In this document: positions 26,378 to 35,575 of the stretch, in pieces
Numbering within the stretch: position 1 is the stretch's first letter
Layout: each line of letters begins with the position of its first letter
DNA from: Rossellomorea aquimaris
Lineage (GTDB): Bacteria; Bacillota; Bacilli; Bacillales; Bacillaceae_B
Direction of reading: 5' to 3'
Assembly (NCBI RefSeq): GCF_003315075.1
Contig: NZ_QNRJ01000013.1
Location: 1-49,636, forward strand
Length of the DNA stretch: 49,636 nucleotides
Made by a program: the position numbers and the translations under genes
The notes under the pieces: generated by a model
What the model saw: the letters and a program-made list of their open reading frames with translations, nothing else
What the model was told of the DNA's origin: nothing
Database searches by the model: none

Positions 26378-28153
26378 TTATAGTCCGCATTTCAGCTGAG
26401 CGCCGCAGTTTGTACAAGTATTGCAGCCACCCATATCTTTTACCGTCCCTTTACGGCAGACTGGACACGTATTCCCAACTTCAGAACCGATGGACACGTC
26501 TGTTGAACGTACGTCCTGAATCGTATCAAGTAATACGATCGGCTTTTTCGATGTAGGAATGTCTTTTTGTTCCTGTTCGTCCTCGTCATCAAAGCTGTTT
26601 TCTTCTGCTTTGAGGGTAAGAACTTGTGAATCACGGCTTCCGTCCACGTACACGGTTCCACCTTTTGCTCCACCTTTATAAAGTCGCTCATACACTTTTT
26701 CAACTTGATCGACCGTATAACCACGAGGAGCATTAACCGTTTTCGAAATAGAGCTGTCGATCCAATTCTGAATCACACATTGGACATCGGCATGTGCTTG
26801 TGGAGCCAAGCTCATGGAAGAAACAAACCATTCCGGAAGATTGTCAGCATCTGCATGCGGATTTCTCTTCAAGTAATCTTCTACAATATCCGCTTTCACT
26901 TCAATGAACTTACCAAGACGACCGCTTCTGTAGTACGTGAAAGAGAAATAAGGTTCAAGACCCGTCGATACTCCAACCATCGTACCTGTTGAACCTGTAG
27001 GAGCAACAGTTAACAGATGGGAATTACGGATTCCATACTGTTCAATGTCTGTTCGGACATCCTTAGGCATTTTCTTCATAAAGCCCGTTTCCACAAATGC
27101 TTTTCGTAAAGCTTTCGTTTCTTCATCGGTGCTTCCAGTCAGGAATGGAAAGCTTCCTTTTTCCTTCGATAATTCAACAGAAGCACGATAAGCAGTTGTT
27201 GCGATGACTTCAAATACTTCATCCACAAGCTGATTGCCTTCTTCAGAACCGTATTCTTTCTCACAGTAAATCAACAAATCTGCAAGACCCATTACACCAA
27301 GGCCAACACGTCGCTCACCTAGGGCCTGCTTTTTGTTTTCATCCAGGAAGTAAGGAGTCGCGTCGATGACGTTGTCCTGCATGCGAACACCCACTTCAAC
27401 GGTACGCTTCAATTTTTCGAAATCAACGGTTTTCGTCTCTTTATTGGCAAACTGAGCAAGGTTGACGGCTGCCAGGTTACATACGGAATATGGAGCAAGA
27501 GGCTGTTCACCGCATGGGTTCGTAGCCACTACCTTTTGACCGTATGCTTTCGCATTCGTCATATCATTCGCGTTATCAATAAAGAAGATTCCCGGCTCCG
27601 CAGAGTAGGTTGCACACACATTGATAAGATTCCAAAGCTCTTTCGCCTTGATCTTACGGTAAGTACGCACTTTGTAGCCTAGCTTTTCCCACTCACGGAC
27701 ATCCCCTACGTTGTGCCACTCTTCATTATAGTATTTCATTTGCTCTTCATTATAGCTTTCTACATCAGGGAAGCGCAGATCATATTCACGATCGTTTTCC
27801 ACAGCTTCCATAAAGTCGCTTGTCAGGCAAACCGAGATATTCGCTCCTGTCAGGAATTCTGAATTATGGACGCTGTATGTTCCGCCTGTACGGAGCTTTT
27901 CTTCTGCATTCTTAAGGATTTTCGCATCAAATCCACCGTATCCAGGGATTTGTCTATAATTTAGGATTCCTTGATACATCGCTTCCTCTTGTTCTGTCAG
28001 AGGTGTGAATTTCAACTTATCCTGAGCTGCTTTTTTAATCGTTTCATCTTCTGTATTTTCAAGGAGATAACGCAGAATACGCGGGTTTTGCATTTTAGAG
28101 ATGATGAATTCGATAATATCGGGATGCCAATCTGAAAGCATGATCATTTGAGC
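26378..28153 (-). CDS. nrdJ: Class II (B12-dependent) ribonucleotide reductase, exon 2
   Basis: Main catalytic part of adenosylcobalamin-dependent ribonucleotide reductase (NDP/NTP to dNDP/dNTP, oxygen independent). It contains the active-site motif NPCGEQPLAPYSVCNLAAVNL, split by the usual fold, PTGSTGTMVGVSTGLEPYFS, and a C-terminal zinc-ribbon-like tail with CPVCRKG and CNTCTNCGAQLKC. In-frame continuation of exon 1 (28473-29267) after removal of the group I intron; the spliced product is 856 aa. Reads from the GCT codon at 28153; the preceding ATG belongs to the intron end and has no ribosome site. Confidence 0.95.
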   Translation of the reverse strand, partial: AQMIMLSDWHPDIIEFIISKMQNPRILRYLLENTEDETIKKAAQDKLKFTPLTEQEEAMYQGILNYRQIPGYGGFDAKILKNAEEKLRTGGTYSVHNSEFLTGANISVCLTSDFMEAVENDREYDLRFPDVESYNEEQMKYYNEEWHNVGDVREWEKLGYKVRTYRKIKAKELWNLINVCATYSAEPGIFFIDNANDMTNAKAYGQKVVATNPCGEQPLAPYSVCNLAAVNLAQFANKETKTVDFEKLKRTVEVGVRMQDNVIDATPYFLDENKKQALGERRVGLGVMGLADLLIYCEKEYGSEEGNQLVDEVFEVIATTAYRASVELSKEKGSFPFLTGSTDEETKALRKAFVETGFMKKMPKDVRTDIEQYGIRNSHLLTVAPTGSTGTMVGVSTGLEPYFSFTYYRSGRLGKFIEVKADIVEDYLKRNPHADADNLPEWFVSSMSLAPQAHADVQCVIQNWIDSSISKTVNAPRGYTVDQVEKVYERLYKGGAKGGTVYVDGSRDSQVLTLKAEENSFDDEDEQEQKDIPTSKKPIVLLDTIQDVRSTDVSIGSEVGNTCPVCRKGTVKDMGGCNTCTNCGAQLKCGL

Positions 28154-28472
28154 CATTTCGTTACGTTAGTTCGCTACACTAACTCTCTATGTCACCATAG
28201 AGTTCAGACCATATCTTACACTCTTATTCGAGTGCCCTCGCACTTCGGAATCGCTTGATCCCTACTCTACTACCTTCCATCCTATTGATGGGGGTTCGAT
28301 GGTCGTTGAACCTTCTCCAATTTAGGAGCTTGGCTGCTGATTGTCTTTATCCACTTATTGTTTTCAAGCATTCACGCTCACCGTTTCCAGTCACGTTGTA
28401 GCCAATAAGTCATGTAAAGAGTTTCCAGCAATTCACGAGGTTTATTATAGACGAAGCACTTTAAGCTGCTTT
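28154..28472 (-). ncRNA. Group I self-splicing intron in nrdJ
   Basis: A 319-nt insertion interrupting nrdJ between the Gly and Ala codons of GGSRRG/AQMIM. Core elements are recognisable on the minus strand: P AATTGCTGGAAAC, Q AATCAGCAGCCAAGC, R GTTCAACGACCA and S AAGATATGGTC. R and S pair through GACCAT/ATGGTC to make P7. P1 forms between exon end AGACGUGGU and intron GCUUCGUCU, with the required U-G wobble at the splice site and one mismatch. The last intron base is G. No homing endonuclease frame is present. Confidence 0.95.
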
Positions 28473-29267
28473 ACCACGTCTTGATCCGCCCTGCTCAACC
28501 AAATGAGTCAATTTAGCGATGTCATCCAGCCAGGAAACCGAACCGGAGGATTTACCGTTCACACCTTTAGCCAGAGTATTTCGCGGGCGAAGAGTCGATC
28601 CGTTCGTTCCGACACCACCGCCTCGGCTCATGATCTCCATCACCTGCTTGCGATGTTCTGAAATCCCTTCACGTGAATCCTGTACGAAAGGCATCACGTA
28701 ACAGTTGAAGTACGTTACGTCTGTTCCGGCACCCGCTCCATAAAGCACGCGACCAGCAGGAACAAAATGCAGGTTCACCAATTCATGGTAGAACTTTTCA
28801 AACCAAACTTGTCTCTTTTCAGGAGTTTCTTCCACTTCTGCCAAGCCTGTTGCGTTACGCTTCGCAATTTGTTCATAGTAGACTTCCAGTGGCTTTTCGA
28901 TTACATCAAGTGTTCTTGAGACGATACCGGTTTCCATTTCTTCCGGCTTGTCGATGGCACTTCTGTACTCTTCTTCGATCCAAACATCTGCTTTCTTCGT
29001 TTCCCAATCGATGCTTGTGATGTACCCTAATCCTCTTGCAGGGAATTTAGGATCTTCTTTGATGGTGAGGACCACGAAATCACCTTCTGAAAGAGTGATC
29101 TTTTCCGTGTCTTTGAAAGAATAGCGATCAATCATGACAAGACGGGATACACCCTTATGTGTAGTTTTCATATCCGGGGTTATGGGATGTACTTGAGGAA
29201 ACAATCCAATATCCTGATTTAATCTTTCGATGTTTAATTTCATTGTGTTTTTCGACGCAACAGTCAT
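28473..29267 (-). CDS. nrdJ: Class II ribonucleotide reductase, exon 1
   Basis: N-terminal 265 codons of NrdJ. It includes an N-terminal accessory region and the start of the barrel: TYFNCYVMPFVQDSREG (with the first active-site Cys region), EIMSRGGGVGTNGSTLRPRN, and WLDDIAKLTHLVEQGGSRRG. Without splicing, translation would add only three codons and stop inside the intron. The start ATG has AAGGAG 8 bases upstream. Two NrdR boxes lie about 110-155 bases before it. In B. subtilis mntR occupies this neighbourhood between yqhM and yqhO. Confidence 0.95.
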
Positions 29268-29373
29268 AAAGACAACTCCTTCTATCTCAAATCTTTCATT
29301 TGTTTGTTGTTAACTTTGATGTGTAATATCAAATAATACGATATCATAGCTCAAATGGAAAAGCAATAAATAA

Positions 29374-29422
29374 ACACAACATATAGTGTGTAAAAAATTA
29401 TTCGACACACCACATATTGTGT
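29374..29422 (-). promoter_or_regulatory. Tandem NrdR boxes of nrdJ
   Basis: ACACAACATATAGTGT (29374-29389) and ACACCACATATTGTGT (29407-29422) match the NrdR box acaCwAtATaTwGtgt and are spaced 33 bases start to start, three helical turns, the known paired arrangement for the ATP/dATP-sensing repressor NrdR. A possible sigma-A promoter (TTTCCA-17-TATTAT, minus strand) lies between the boxes and nrdJ. The rest of the 350-base gap up to lipM shows nothing else besides the lipM terminator. Confidence 0.88.
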
Positions 29423-29576
29423 TTCAGGTCAATAGGTCATTTGTTTGTCAAACGGATAATATGCCAATAAAAATAGAAAACAGAAGGAATTAATAGAAAA
29501 TCATATAATACTCCGACCATTTCTATTAATTTAGAACTTGATATAAATCCAAGTCGCGTAATAGTTGGTAAAATAG

Positions 29577-29604
29577 GAAAAAAGCGACAAGCATCGCTTT
29601 TTTT
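29577..29604 (-). terminator. lipM terminator
   Basis: AAAGCGA/TCGCTTT stem with a short TGCTTG loop, followed by T residues on the minus strand. Confidence 0.75.
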
Positions 29605-29618
29605 CCACAAAAAATTTT

Positions 29619-30455
29619 TTATCGTTTGAAATTCCAGTCATCTGATTCGTACCGGGATTTGGCAAGGTCCACAACATATTGTGTTTCCTCTTCAGAAAGT
29701 TTGTATGGCTCCAGGTGAATATTCAATCCTTCCTCGAAACCTTTTTTGAATGCTTCCTTCGCCATATCCATGGTGACCGTTTCAGAACTGATTTCGTTCA
29801 TCGCGACAGCCTTGCTTTTAAATGCCCGCTGCATACGCTCTTTCACCCGGTCAGATGGATAGTTAAACAGGCTGAATAGCTTATCCTCTTCAAGATCCAA
29901 TAGAATGGAACCGTGTTGAAGGATGACACCTTTTTGGCGCGTCTGGGCACTTCCCGCCACTTTTCTTCCTTCTACCACCAGTTCATACCAGCTCGGTGCA
30001 TCAAAACAAACGGCCGAACGTGGATTCTTTAACCCTTCCCGCTCTTCTGCCGTTTTCGGAACGGCAAAATAGGCTTCGAGTCCAAGTCCTTGAAATCCTT
30101 TTAAGATCCCTTCCGAAATCACCCGGTATGCTTCCGTAACGGTTTTAGGCATTTCCGGGTGCTCTTCAGAAACAATGACGCTGTACGTCAATTCATGTTC
30201 ATGCAGAACCCCTCTGCCTCCCGTCGGTCTTCTCACAAAGCCAAGACCGTGCTCTTTCACTGCATCAAGATTGATTTCCTTTTCTACCTTTTGGAAGTAA
30301 CCGATCGAGAGAGTCGCGGGATCCCAGCCATAAAACCTGATCGTGGGGGGAATCTTTCCCTCGCTATGCCAATCCAGCAGCGCCTCATCAAGGGCCATAT
30401 TATAAGAAGGGGAACAATTCCCTGAGTCAATGAATCTCCATGTTTCTTTTTTCAT
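29619..30455 (-). CDS. lipM: Octanoyl-[GcvH]:protein N-octanoyltransferase LipM
   Basis: Transfers octanoyl from ACP to GcvH, the first step of lipoate assembly in Bacillus (YqhM). A lipoate-ligase-like fold: [22 protein letters not shown] at the N terminus broken by the usual loop, [19 protein letters not shown], the nucleophilic Cys in [15 protein letters not shown], and [20 protein letters not shown]. 278 aa, as in B. subtilis. It lies close to the gcv genes, whose H protein it modifies. Divergent from yqhL. Confidence 0.95.
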   Translation of the reverse strand: MKKETWRFIDSGNCSPSYNMALDEALLDWHSEGKIPPTIRFYGWDPATLSIGYFQKVEKEINLDAVKEHGLGFVRRPTGGRGVLHEHELTYSVIVSEEHPEMPKTVTEAYRVISEGILKGFQGLGLEAYFAVPKTAEEREGLKNPRSAVCFDAPSWYELVVEGRKVAGSAQTRQKGVILQHGSILLDLEEDKLFSLFNYPSDRVKERMQRAFKSKAVAMNEISSETVTMDMAKEAFKKGFEEGLNIHLEPYKLSEEETQYVVDLAKSRYESDDWNFKR

Positions 30456-30603
30456 GCATCATACCTCATTTGCATCTTCTCTTTGATATTTTGTTATGTA
30501 AAAAACCAACTTCATTTAAGTCCGTTACTAGTCTATCAAATCCAAAAGAAAAAACAAAGAAAAACAGATTGGAAAGTGTTTGCTGTAAAATAATAAATTT
30601 GTT

Positions 30604-30632
30604 TTGATTCTCGGGGCTTTCATGAATATAAT
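30604..30632 (+). promoter_or_regulatory. Sigma-A promoter of yqhL
   Basis: TTGATT, exactly 17 bases, then a consensus TATAAT. It is about 35 bases before the yqhL start and is one of the best sigma-A matches in the window. Confidence 0.75.
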
Positions 30633-30664
30633 AGAAGTTAGCGCATTTGTAGAAAGGAGCATGA

Positions 30665-31051
30665 ATGATGGAAGGATTATATATTCTTTTAGTCGTACTT
30701 GGTGGAATCATTGTTTATTCACTCTTTACGTTCTTCTATCAAAAGAGGATTGTGAATACATTGACTGAAGAAGAATTTCGAGCAGGATATCGTAAAGCTC
30801 AGTTGATAGATGTTCGTGAAGCGAATGAATTTGATAACGGTCACGTACTTGGCGCACGAAATATCCCCCTCTCTCAAATTAAAATGAGACAAAAGGAAAT
30901 CCGTGCCGATCAACCCGTTTACCTTTATTGCCAAAGCGGACTCCGCAGCGGACGAGCAGCTCAAATGCTTCACCGTAAAGGGTACCGGGATCTTCACCAA
31001 TTGCAGGGCGGCTTTAAAAAGTGGACAGGCAAAGTAAAACATAAAAAATAA
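30665..31051 (+). CDS. yqhL: Membrane-anchored rhodanese-like protein YqhL
   Basis: An N-terminal membrane helix (about 4-22, YILLVVLGGIIVYSLFTFF) is followed by a rhodanese domain (about 35-123) with DVREANEFDNGHVLGARNIP and the active-site loop CQSGLRSGRAA carrying the sulfur-binding Cys. Sulfurtransferase activity is expected; the substrate is unknown. Two adjacent ATG codons (30665, 30668) follow AGGAG; 128 or 127 aa. Confidence 0.92.
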   Translation: MMEGLYILLVVLGGIIVYSLFTFFYQKRIVNTLTEEEFRAGYRKAQLIDVREANEFDNGHVLGARNIPLSQIKMRQKEIRADQPVYLYCQSGLRSGRAAQMLHRKGYRDLHQLQGGFKKWTGKVKHKK

Positions 31052-31055
31052 TGTG

Positions 31056-31086
31056 AAAGGATTGCCTTTGGGGCGATCCTTTTTTT
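31056..31086 (+). terminator. yqhL terminator
   Basis: AAAGGATTGCC/GGCGATCCTTT stem with more T residues on the plus strand. Confidence 0.85.
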
Positions 31087-31153
31087 GATTGGTGGAAGTA
31101 GTGGGCTGGGCTCGCGGGTAGAGTTGGTTTTATATTACATAGGCCCGTCCCTC

Positions 31154-31188
31154 AAAAAAATCCCCGCAGCGATTGGCTGCGGGGATTT
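31154..31188 (-). terminator. gcv operon terminator
   Basis: AAATCCCCGCAGC pairs perfectly with GCTGCGGGGATTT across CAATC, then T residues on the minus strand, after gcvPB. Confidence 0.9.
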
Positions 31189-31203
31189 CGAATTTTATTT
31201 TCT

Positions 31204-32667
31204 TTAGCTTTCTTTTGTATAACGCAGTACCGGTTTTCTTGCTGCGAGTGTTTCGTCCATACGTTTGACAATGGTTGTATGCGGTGCTTCCTGGACGATT
31301 TCCGGCGTCTCTTCTGCTTCTTTGGCAATCTGGATCATGGCATCAATGAAGGAATCCAGTGTTTCTTTCGATTCTGTTTCCGTCGGTTCGATCATCATGC
31401 ACTCTTCCACGTTTAGTGGGAAGTAGATGGTTGGCGGATGATATCCGAAATCGAGTAGTCGCTTCGCAATATCCAATGTTCGGACACCAAGCTTCTTCTG
31501 GCGTTTTCCGCTGATCACAAATTCATGCTTACAATGACGATCGAATGGAAGGTCAAAGTGAGGAGCCAGGCGGCGCATCATGTAATTGGCATTCAGGACG
31601 GCATTTTCCGTCACGGCTCTCAAGCCATCCGGCCCCATCGTTCTGATGTACGTATACGCACGAACGTTGATTCCAAAGTTTCCATAGTAAGGTTTTACAC
31701 GGCCAATGGAATCAGGACGGTTGTAATCGAATTCGAACTTATCGCCATTTTTCACCAGGACCGGTTTTGGAAGGTATTTAATCAGGTCTTCCTTCACTCC
31801 CACAGGACCGCTCCCTGGACCACCGCCTCCGTGAGGGCCAGTAAAGGTCTTATGAAGATTTAAATGCACGACATCAAATCCCATATCCCCTGGTCTGGCT
31901 TTTGATAATACGGCATTTAAATTGGCACCATCATAATACAGCTTGCCGCCTGCTTCATGAATGATTGAAGCCATTTCCAGAATGTTTTCTTCAAATAATC
32001 CAAGAGTGTTCGGGTTGGTCAGCATCAAGGCTGCTGTATCATCTCCAACTACACGCTTCAGATCTTCCAAATCAACTAAACCATTTTCGTTTGATTTCAC
32101 CGTTACCGTCTCGAAACCTGCTACAGTCGCACTGGCAGGGTTCGTTCCATGAGCTGAATCCGGTACGATGACCTTCGTACGATGTGTGTCTCCATTTGCT
32201 TCATGGTAAGCACGGATCATCATTAGACCCGTCCACTCTCCATGAGCACCGGCAGCAGGTTGAAGGGTCACTTCATCCATGCCTGTGATCTCTTTCAAAT
32301 GCTCCTGAAGATCATACATCAGTTCAAGAGCACCTTGAACGCTTTCCGCTTCCTGGAGAGGATTGATATGAGCGAAGCCATTCAAGCGCGCCACGTTTTC
32401 ATTCACCTTCGGATTGTACTTCATCGTACAAGACCCTAATGGATAGAAACCGGAATCCACACCATGATTACGTTTTGATAATGCCGTATAATGACGCATG
32501 ATATCCAGTTCAGAAACCTCTGGAAGATGCGGTTCTTCCGTACGGATATAATCGGATGGAATGAGATCTGACAGTTCTACCTGTGGTACATCCATTTCAG
32601 GTAAGCTATAGCCGACACGGCCTTCTTTAGATAATTCAAAAATAAGAGGTTGATCTTGCTTATTCAT
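31204..32667 (-). CDS. gcvPB: Glycine dehydrogenase (decarboxylating) subunit 2
   Basis: PLP-binding half of the P protein of the glycine cleavage system. The PLP Lys lies in [35 protein letters not shown] and [11 protein letters not shown] shape the cofactor site. 487 aa, typical of the two-subunit bacterial form. Starts 8 bases inside the end of gcvPA, so translation is coupled. Confidence 0.97.
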   Translation of the reverse strand: MNKQDQPLIFELSKEGRVGYSLPEMDVPQVELSDLIPSDYIRTEEPHLPEVSELDIMRHYTALSKRNHGVDSGFYPLGSCTMKYNPKVNENVARLNGFAHINPLQEAESVQGALELMYDLQEHLKEITGMDEVTLQPAAGAHGEWTGLMMIRAYHEANGDTHRTKVIVPDSAHGTNPASATVAGFETVTVKSNENGLVDLEDLKRVVGDDTAALMLTNPNTLGLFEENILEMASIIHEAGGKLYYDGANLNAVLSKARPGDMGFDVVHLNLHKTFTGPHGGGGPGSGPVGVKEDLIKYLPKPVLVKNGDKFEFDYNRPDSIGRVKPYYGNFGINVRAYTYIRTMGPDGLRAVTENAVLNANYMMRRLAPHFDLPFDRHCKHEFVISGKRQKKLGVRTLDIAKRLLDFGYHPPTIYFPLNVEECMMIEPTETESKETLDSFIDAMIQIAKEAEETPEIVQEAPHTTIVKRMDETLAARKPVLRYTKES

Positions 32668-34006
32668 GACAATCCCCCAATTCTGCTACGAATGCGTCGA
32701 TTTCTTCTTTGCTGCGAAGTTCAGTAACAGCGATCAGCATGTGCTGTGATAAGCTGTCATCCATTAACCCTAAATCATAACCACCAATCATTTCTTTACC
32801 CAGGAGCTTTTGATTGATTTCTTTGACCGGCTTATTTACCTTTACGACAAACTCATTGAATGATGGTCCTTCAAATGCGATGGAGAATCCTTTTGTTTTA
32901 AAGGCTTCTTTTGCATAATGTGCTTTTTGGATATTTTGAAGTGCCATCTCTTTGACGCCCTGTTTTCCAAGTGCCGTCATGGCTACAGATGCAGCGAGGG
33001 CATTTAATGCCTGGTTTGAACAAATATTCGACGTTGCTTTATCTCGACGGATATGCTGCTCACGTGCTTGAAGAGTCAGAACAAATCCTCTGATTCCATC
33101 TTCATCAACGGTTTGACCCACAAGACGGCCCGGAACTTTACGCATAAGCTTTTTGTTCACGGCGAAGTATCCACAGTGCGGTCCACCGAAGGCACTTGGG
33201 ATACCGAATGGCTGTGCATCACCAATGACGATATCGGCTCCTAATTGTCCAGGAGGAGTAAGCGCCCCTAATGCAAGGGGGTTTGAAGAAACAACGAACA
33301 TCGCTTTTTGGGCATGAGCTACTTCTTCAATGGCTTTTAGTTCTTCTACCCTGCCGAAGAAGTTGGGATATTGAACGACTACTGCGGCAATTTCATTACT
33401 CATTAATTTCTTAAGTTCTTCCACATCCGTAACACCATTATTGTGCGGGATTTCTACCACTTCTATATACTGACCTTTTGCATAAGATCGTAAAACATCA
33501 CGTGATTCCGGGTGAACAGTACTTGAAACCAGTACCTTTTTCCGACGGGTCTGCCCTGCACTCAGCATAGCTGCTTCTGCAAGAGCCGTTCCTCCATCGT
33601 ACATGGAAGAGTTGGCTACATCCATGCCGGTCAGCTCACAAATCATCGTTTGGAATTCAAAAATGGCTTGAAGTTCTCCTTGAGAGATTTCCGGCTGATA
33701 AGGTGTATATGCTGTATAGAATTCAGAGCGTGATAATACATGATCCACGATGATCGGCATGTAGTGGTCATATACTCCTGCCCCTAAAAAGGATGTATGA
33801 CTTTTCAGGTCAGCATTCTTCGCTGCCATTTTGGTCAGTTCTTTTACCAATTCCGTTTCTGACTTCGCTTCTTTGATTTTGTAATCCCCTTTGAAACGAA
33901 CCTGCTCAGGAATATCTTCAAATAGATCGTTAACGCTGTCTACTCCAATGCTGTCTAACATTTCCCTTTGATCCTGCTCTGTCATCGGTAAATAACGATG
34001 CTTCAT
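32660..34006 (-). CDS. gcvPA: Glycine dehydrogenase (decarboxylating) subunit 1
   Basis: N-terminal half of the split P protein, which decarboxylates glycine with GcvPB and passes aminomethyl to lipoyl-GcvH. Conserved [40 protein letters not shown] and [19 protein letters not shown]. The ATG at 34006 ([12 protein letters not shown]) has GGAGG 10 bases upstream and matches the family start; an earlier ATG (34015) lies next to it. 448 aa. Confidence 0.96.
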   Translation of the reverse strand: MKHRYLPMTEQDQREMLDSIGVDSVNDLFEDIPEQVRFKGDYKIKEAKSETELVKELTKMAAKNADLKSHTSFLGAGVYDHYMPIIVDHVLSRSEFYTAYTPYQPEISQGELQAIFEFQTMICELTGMDVANSSMYDGGTALAEAAMLSAGQTRRKKVLVSSTVHPESRDVLRSYAKGQYIEVVEIPHNNGVTDVEELKKLMSNEIAAVVVQYPNFFGRVEELKAIEEVAHAQKAMFVVSSNPLALGALTPPGQLGADIVIGDAQPFGIPSAFGGPHCGYFAVNKKLMRKVPGRLVGQTVDEDGIRGFVLTLQAREQHIRRDKATSNICSNQALNALAASVAMTALGKQGVKEMALQNIQKAHYAKEAFKTKGFSIAFEGPSFNEFVVKVNKPVKEINQKLLGKEMIGGYDLGLMDDSLSQHMLIAVTELRSKEEIDAFVAELGDCHE

Positions 34007-34022
34007 GACCGTCATTCCTCCC

Positions 34023-35129
34023 CTATTTCTTTGGTCTTTTATAGAATGGTGTGGCTACTACTTTCGCTTTTAACTTTTTCCCTCTGATCTCAACCAGTAC
34101 TTCTGTATCTAAAGAAGTAAACTCTTTATGGAGTAATGCTAATCCTACATTTTTCTTTAATGTCGGTGATTGGGTCCCGGTTGTGACTTCCCCTATCTCA
34201 TCTTCACCGGCATACACCTTATATCCATGACGGGGAATTCCGCGATCGATCATTTCAATCCCGACGATTTTTCTTGGAGCGCCTTCATCCTTTTGTTGTT
34301 TCAGCACTTCCTGACCATTAAATGGAACCTCTTTATTCACTTTTACGGCGAATCCAATCCCTGCTTCGATCGGCGTGATCGATTGAGATAATTCTTGTCC
34401 GTAAAGGGCAAGATTCGCTTCAAAACGTAATGTATCACGAGAACCCAGTCCGCATGGAAGCACCCCATGTTCCTTTCCTGCCTCCAGGATGGCTTTCCAG
34501 ATTGCAGCCGCATCCCCTGCATCACAGTAAATCTCAAATCCGTCTTCCCCTGTATAACCGGTACGTGAAACAAGTGCATGTCTACCATCTATGTTCACTT
34601 CGGTCTGGAATTTAAAAAATCCGATATCGCTTAGTGAATGTTCGTTTGTAAGCTTTTGTAAAACCTGTTCAGCAAGTGGACCTTGAAGTGCCAATTGCGC
34701 CATATGTTCAGAGATGTTGTTGATTTCAACTCCATCGACTTCATGTTCTTTCAGCCACTGAAAATCTTTATCTATATTTGCCGCATTAACAACGAGCAAA
34801 TAATCATGATCTTTTATTTTATAAACTAATAAGTCATCGACCGTCCCACCGTTTTCGTAGCACATAGCCGTATACTGAGCTCCTCCATCTTTTACTTTGG
34901 AGACATCATTTGTCATCATTCTTTGTAAGTAGTCAAGAGCCCCTTCACCCTTCACTTCAATTTCTCCCATATGAGAAACGTCGAATAGTCCAGCCCGGGT
35001 TCGTACCGCTTCATGTTCTTCTTTAATACTTGAGAATTGCACTGGTAAAGCCCAGCCACCGAAGTCGATGGTCTTTCCTCCATACTCTTTGTACACTTCG
35101 TATAAAGGTGTTTGTTTTAACTCTGACAT
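34023..35129 (-). CDS. gcvT: Aminomethyltransferase (glycine cleavage T protein)
   Basis: Transfers the methylene unit from GcvH to tetrahydrofolate, releasing ammonia. Motifs: [60 protein letters not shown] and [10 protein letters not shown]. The ATG at 35129 has AAGGGGG about 7 bases upstream; the open frame to 35174 runs into the riboswitch expression platform. 368 aa. First gene of gcvT-gcvPA-gcvPB. Confidence 0.96.
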   Translation of the reverse strand: MSELKQTPLYEVYKEYGGKTIDFGGWALPVQFSSIKEEHEAVRTRAGLFDVSHMGEIEVKGEGALDYLQRMMTNDVSKVKDGGAQYTAMCYENGGTVDDLLVYKIKDHDYLLVVNAANIDKDFQWLKEHEVDGVEINNISEHMAQLALQGPLAEQVLQKLTNEHSLSDIGFFKFQTEVNIDGRHALVSRTGYTGEDGFEIYCDAGDAAAIWKAILEAGKEHGVLPCGLGSRDTLRFEANLALYGQELSQSITPIEAGIGFAVKVNKEVPFNGQEVLKQQKDEGAPRKIVGIEMIDRGIPRHGYKVYAGEDEIGEVTTGTQSPTLKKNVGLALLHKEFTSLDTEVLVEIRGKKLKAKVVATPFYKRPKK

Positions 35130-35187
35130 GACTTTTCCCCCTTTATCTTCCTTACATGCATAATCCTTAACCAAGTTTTATCCCATG

Positions 35188-35238
35188 AAAAAAGGACAGA
35201 AAAACCCCTTTTCATAAAGAAGTTTTCTCTGTCCTTGC
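35188..35238 (-). terminator. Riboswitch-controlled terminator of gcvT
   Basis: AAGGACAGAGAAAAC and GTTTTTCTGTCCTT type arms form a long hairpin followed by TTTTTC on the minus strand, directly between the second glycine aptamer and gcvT. The 5' arm begins where the aptamer's last helix ends, so glycine binding can decide whether it forms. Confidence 0.8.
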
Positions 35239-35398
35239 ACCTGAAAGTTTACCGAAGAACGGCTTTCCCCTTTGGTGGTTTCCTGAGTCGGAAACACTCT
35301 CCAGAGTTGCGTCCAACAAGAGTCTTTTTGCCTGAGAGATTCACACTTAAATGTGCTTGCTCCTTCGGCGCTGTATGCACAGTCTCTCCCCTTGTTAT
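35233..35398 (-). ncRNA. Tandem glycine riboswitch
   Basis: Two glycine aptamers in a row on the minus strand. Aptamer 1: GGGGAGAGACTGTG, GCCGAAGGAGCAA, CTCTCAGGCAAAAAGACT. Aptamer 2: CTCTGGAGAGTG, CACCAAAGGGGAAAGCC, CTTTCAGGTGCAAGGACAG. These are the conserved blocks of the known gcvT motif, including the short inter-aptamer linker. With the following terminator it should switch the gcv operon on when glycine is abundant, as in B. subtilis. Confidence 0.97.
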
Positions 35399-35575
35399 CA
35401 TTCGCCAATATTCCTTGAAACATTTGGTCATACTAGAAATATACAGAAGAAATGTTGTAAATGTGAATGTTCGGATTTTCGAGTTTTTTAAACATTAGAA
35501 AATCTATTTTCATCCTACCATTAAATACGAGGATTGAGCAATCATTTTTATTAGAATTAAGGAGATGTTTTTCAG

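Noticed and set aside
26378..28156. Separate gene starting at the ATG before exon 2 of nrdJ
   Set aside because: The ATG is made of the last intron bases, has no ribosome site, and the reading frame joins exactly to exon 1 when the intron is removed.
35178..35498. Short reading frames over the gcvT leader
   Set aside because: They coincide with the glycine riboswitch and its terminator and have no coding features.
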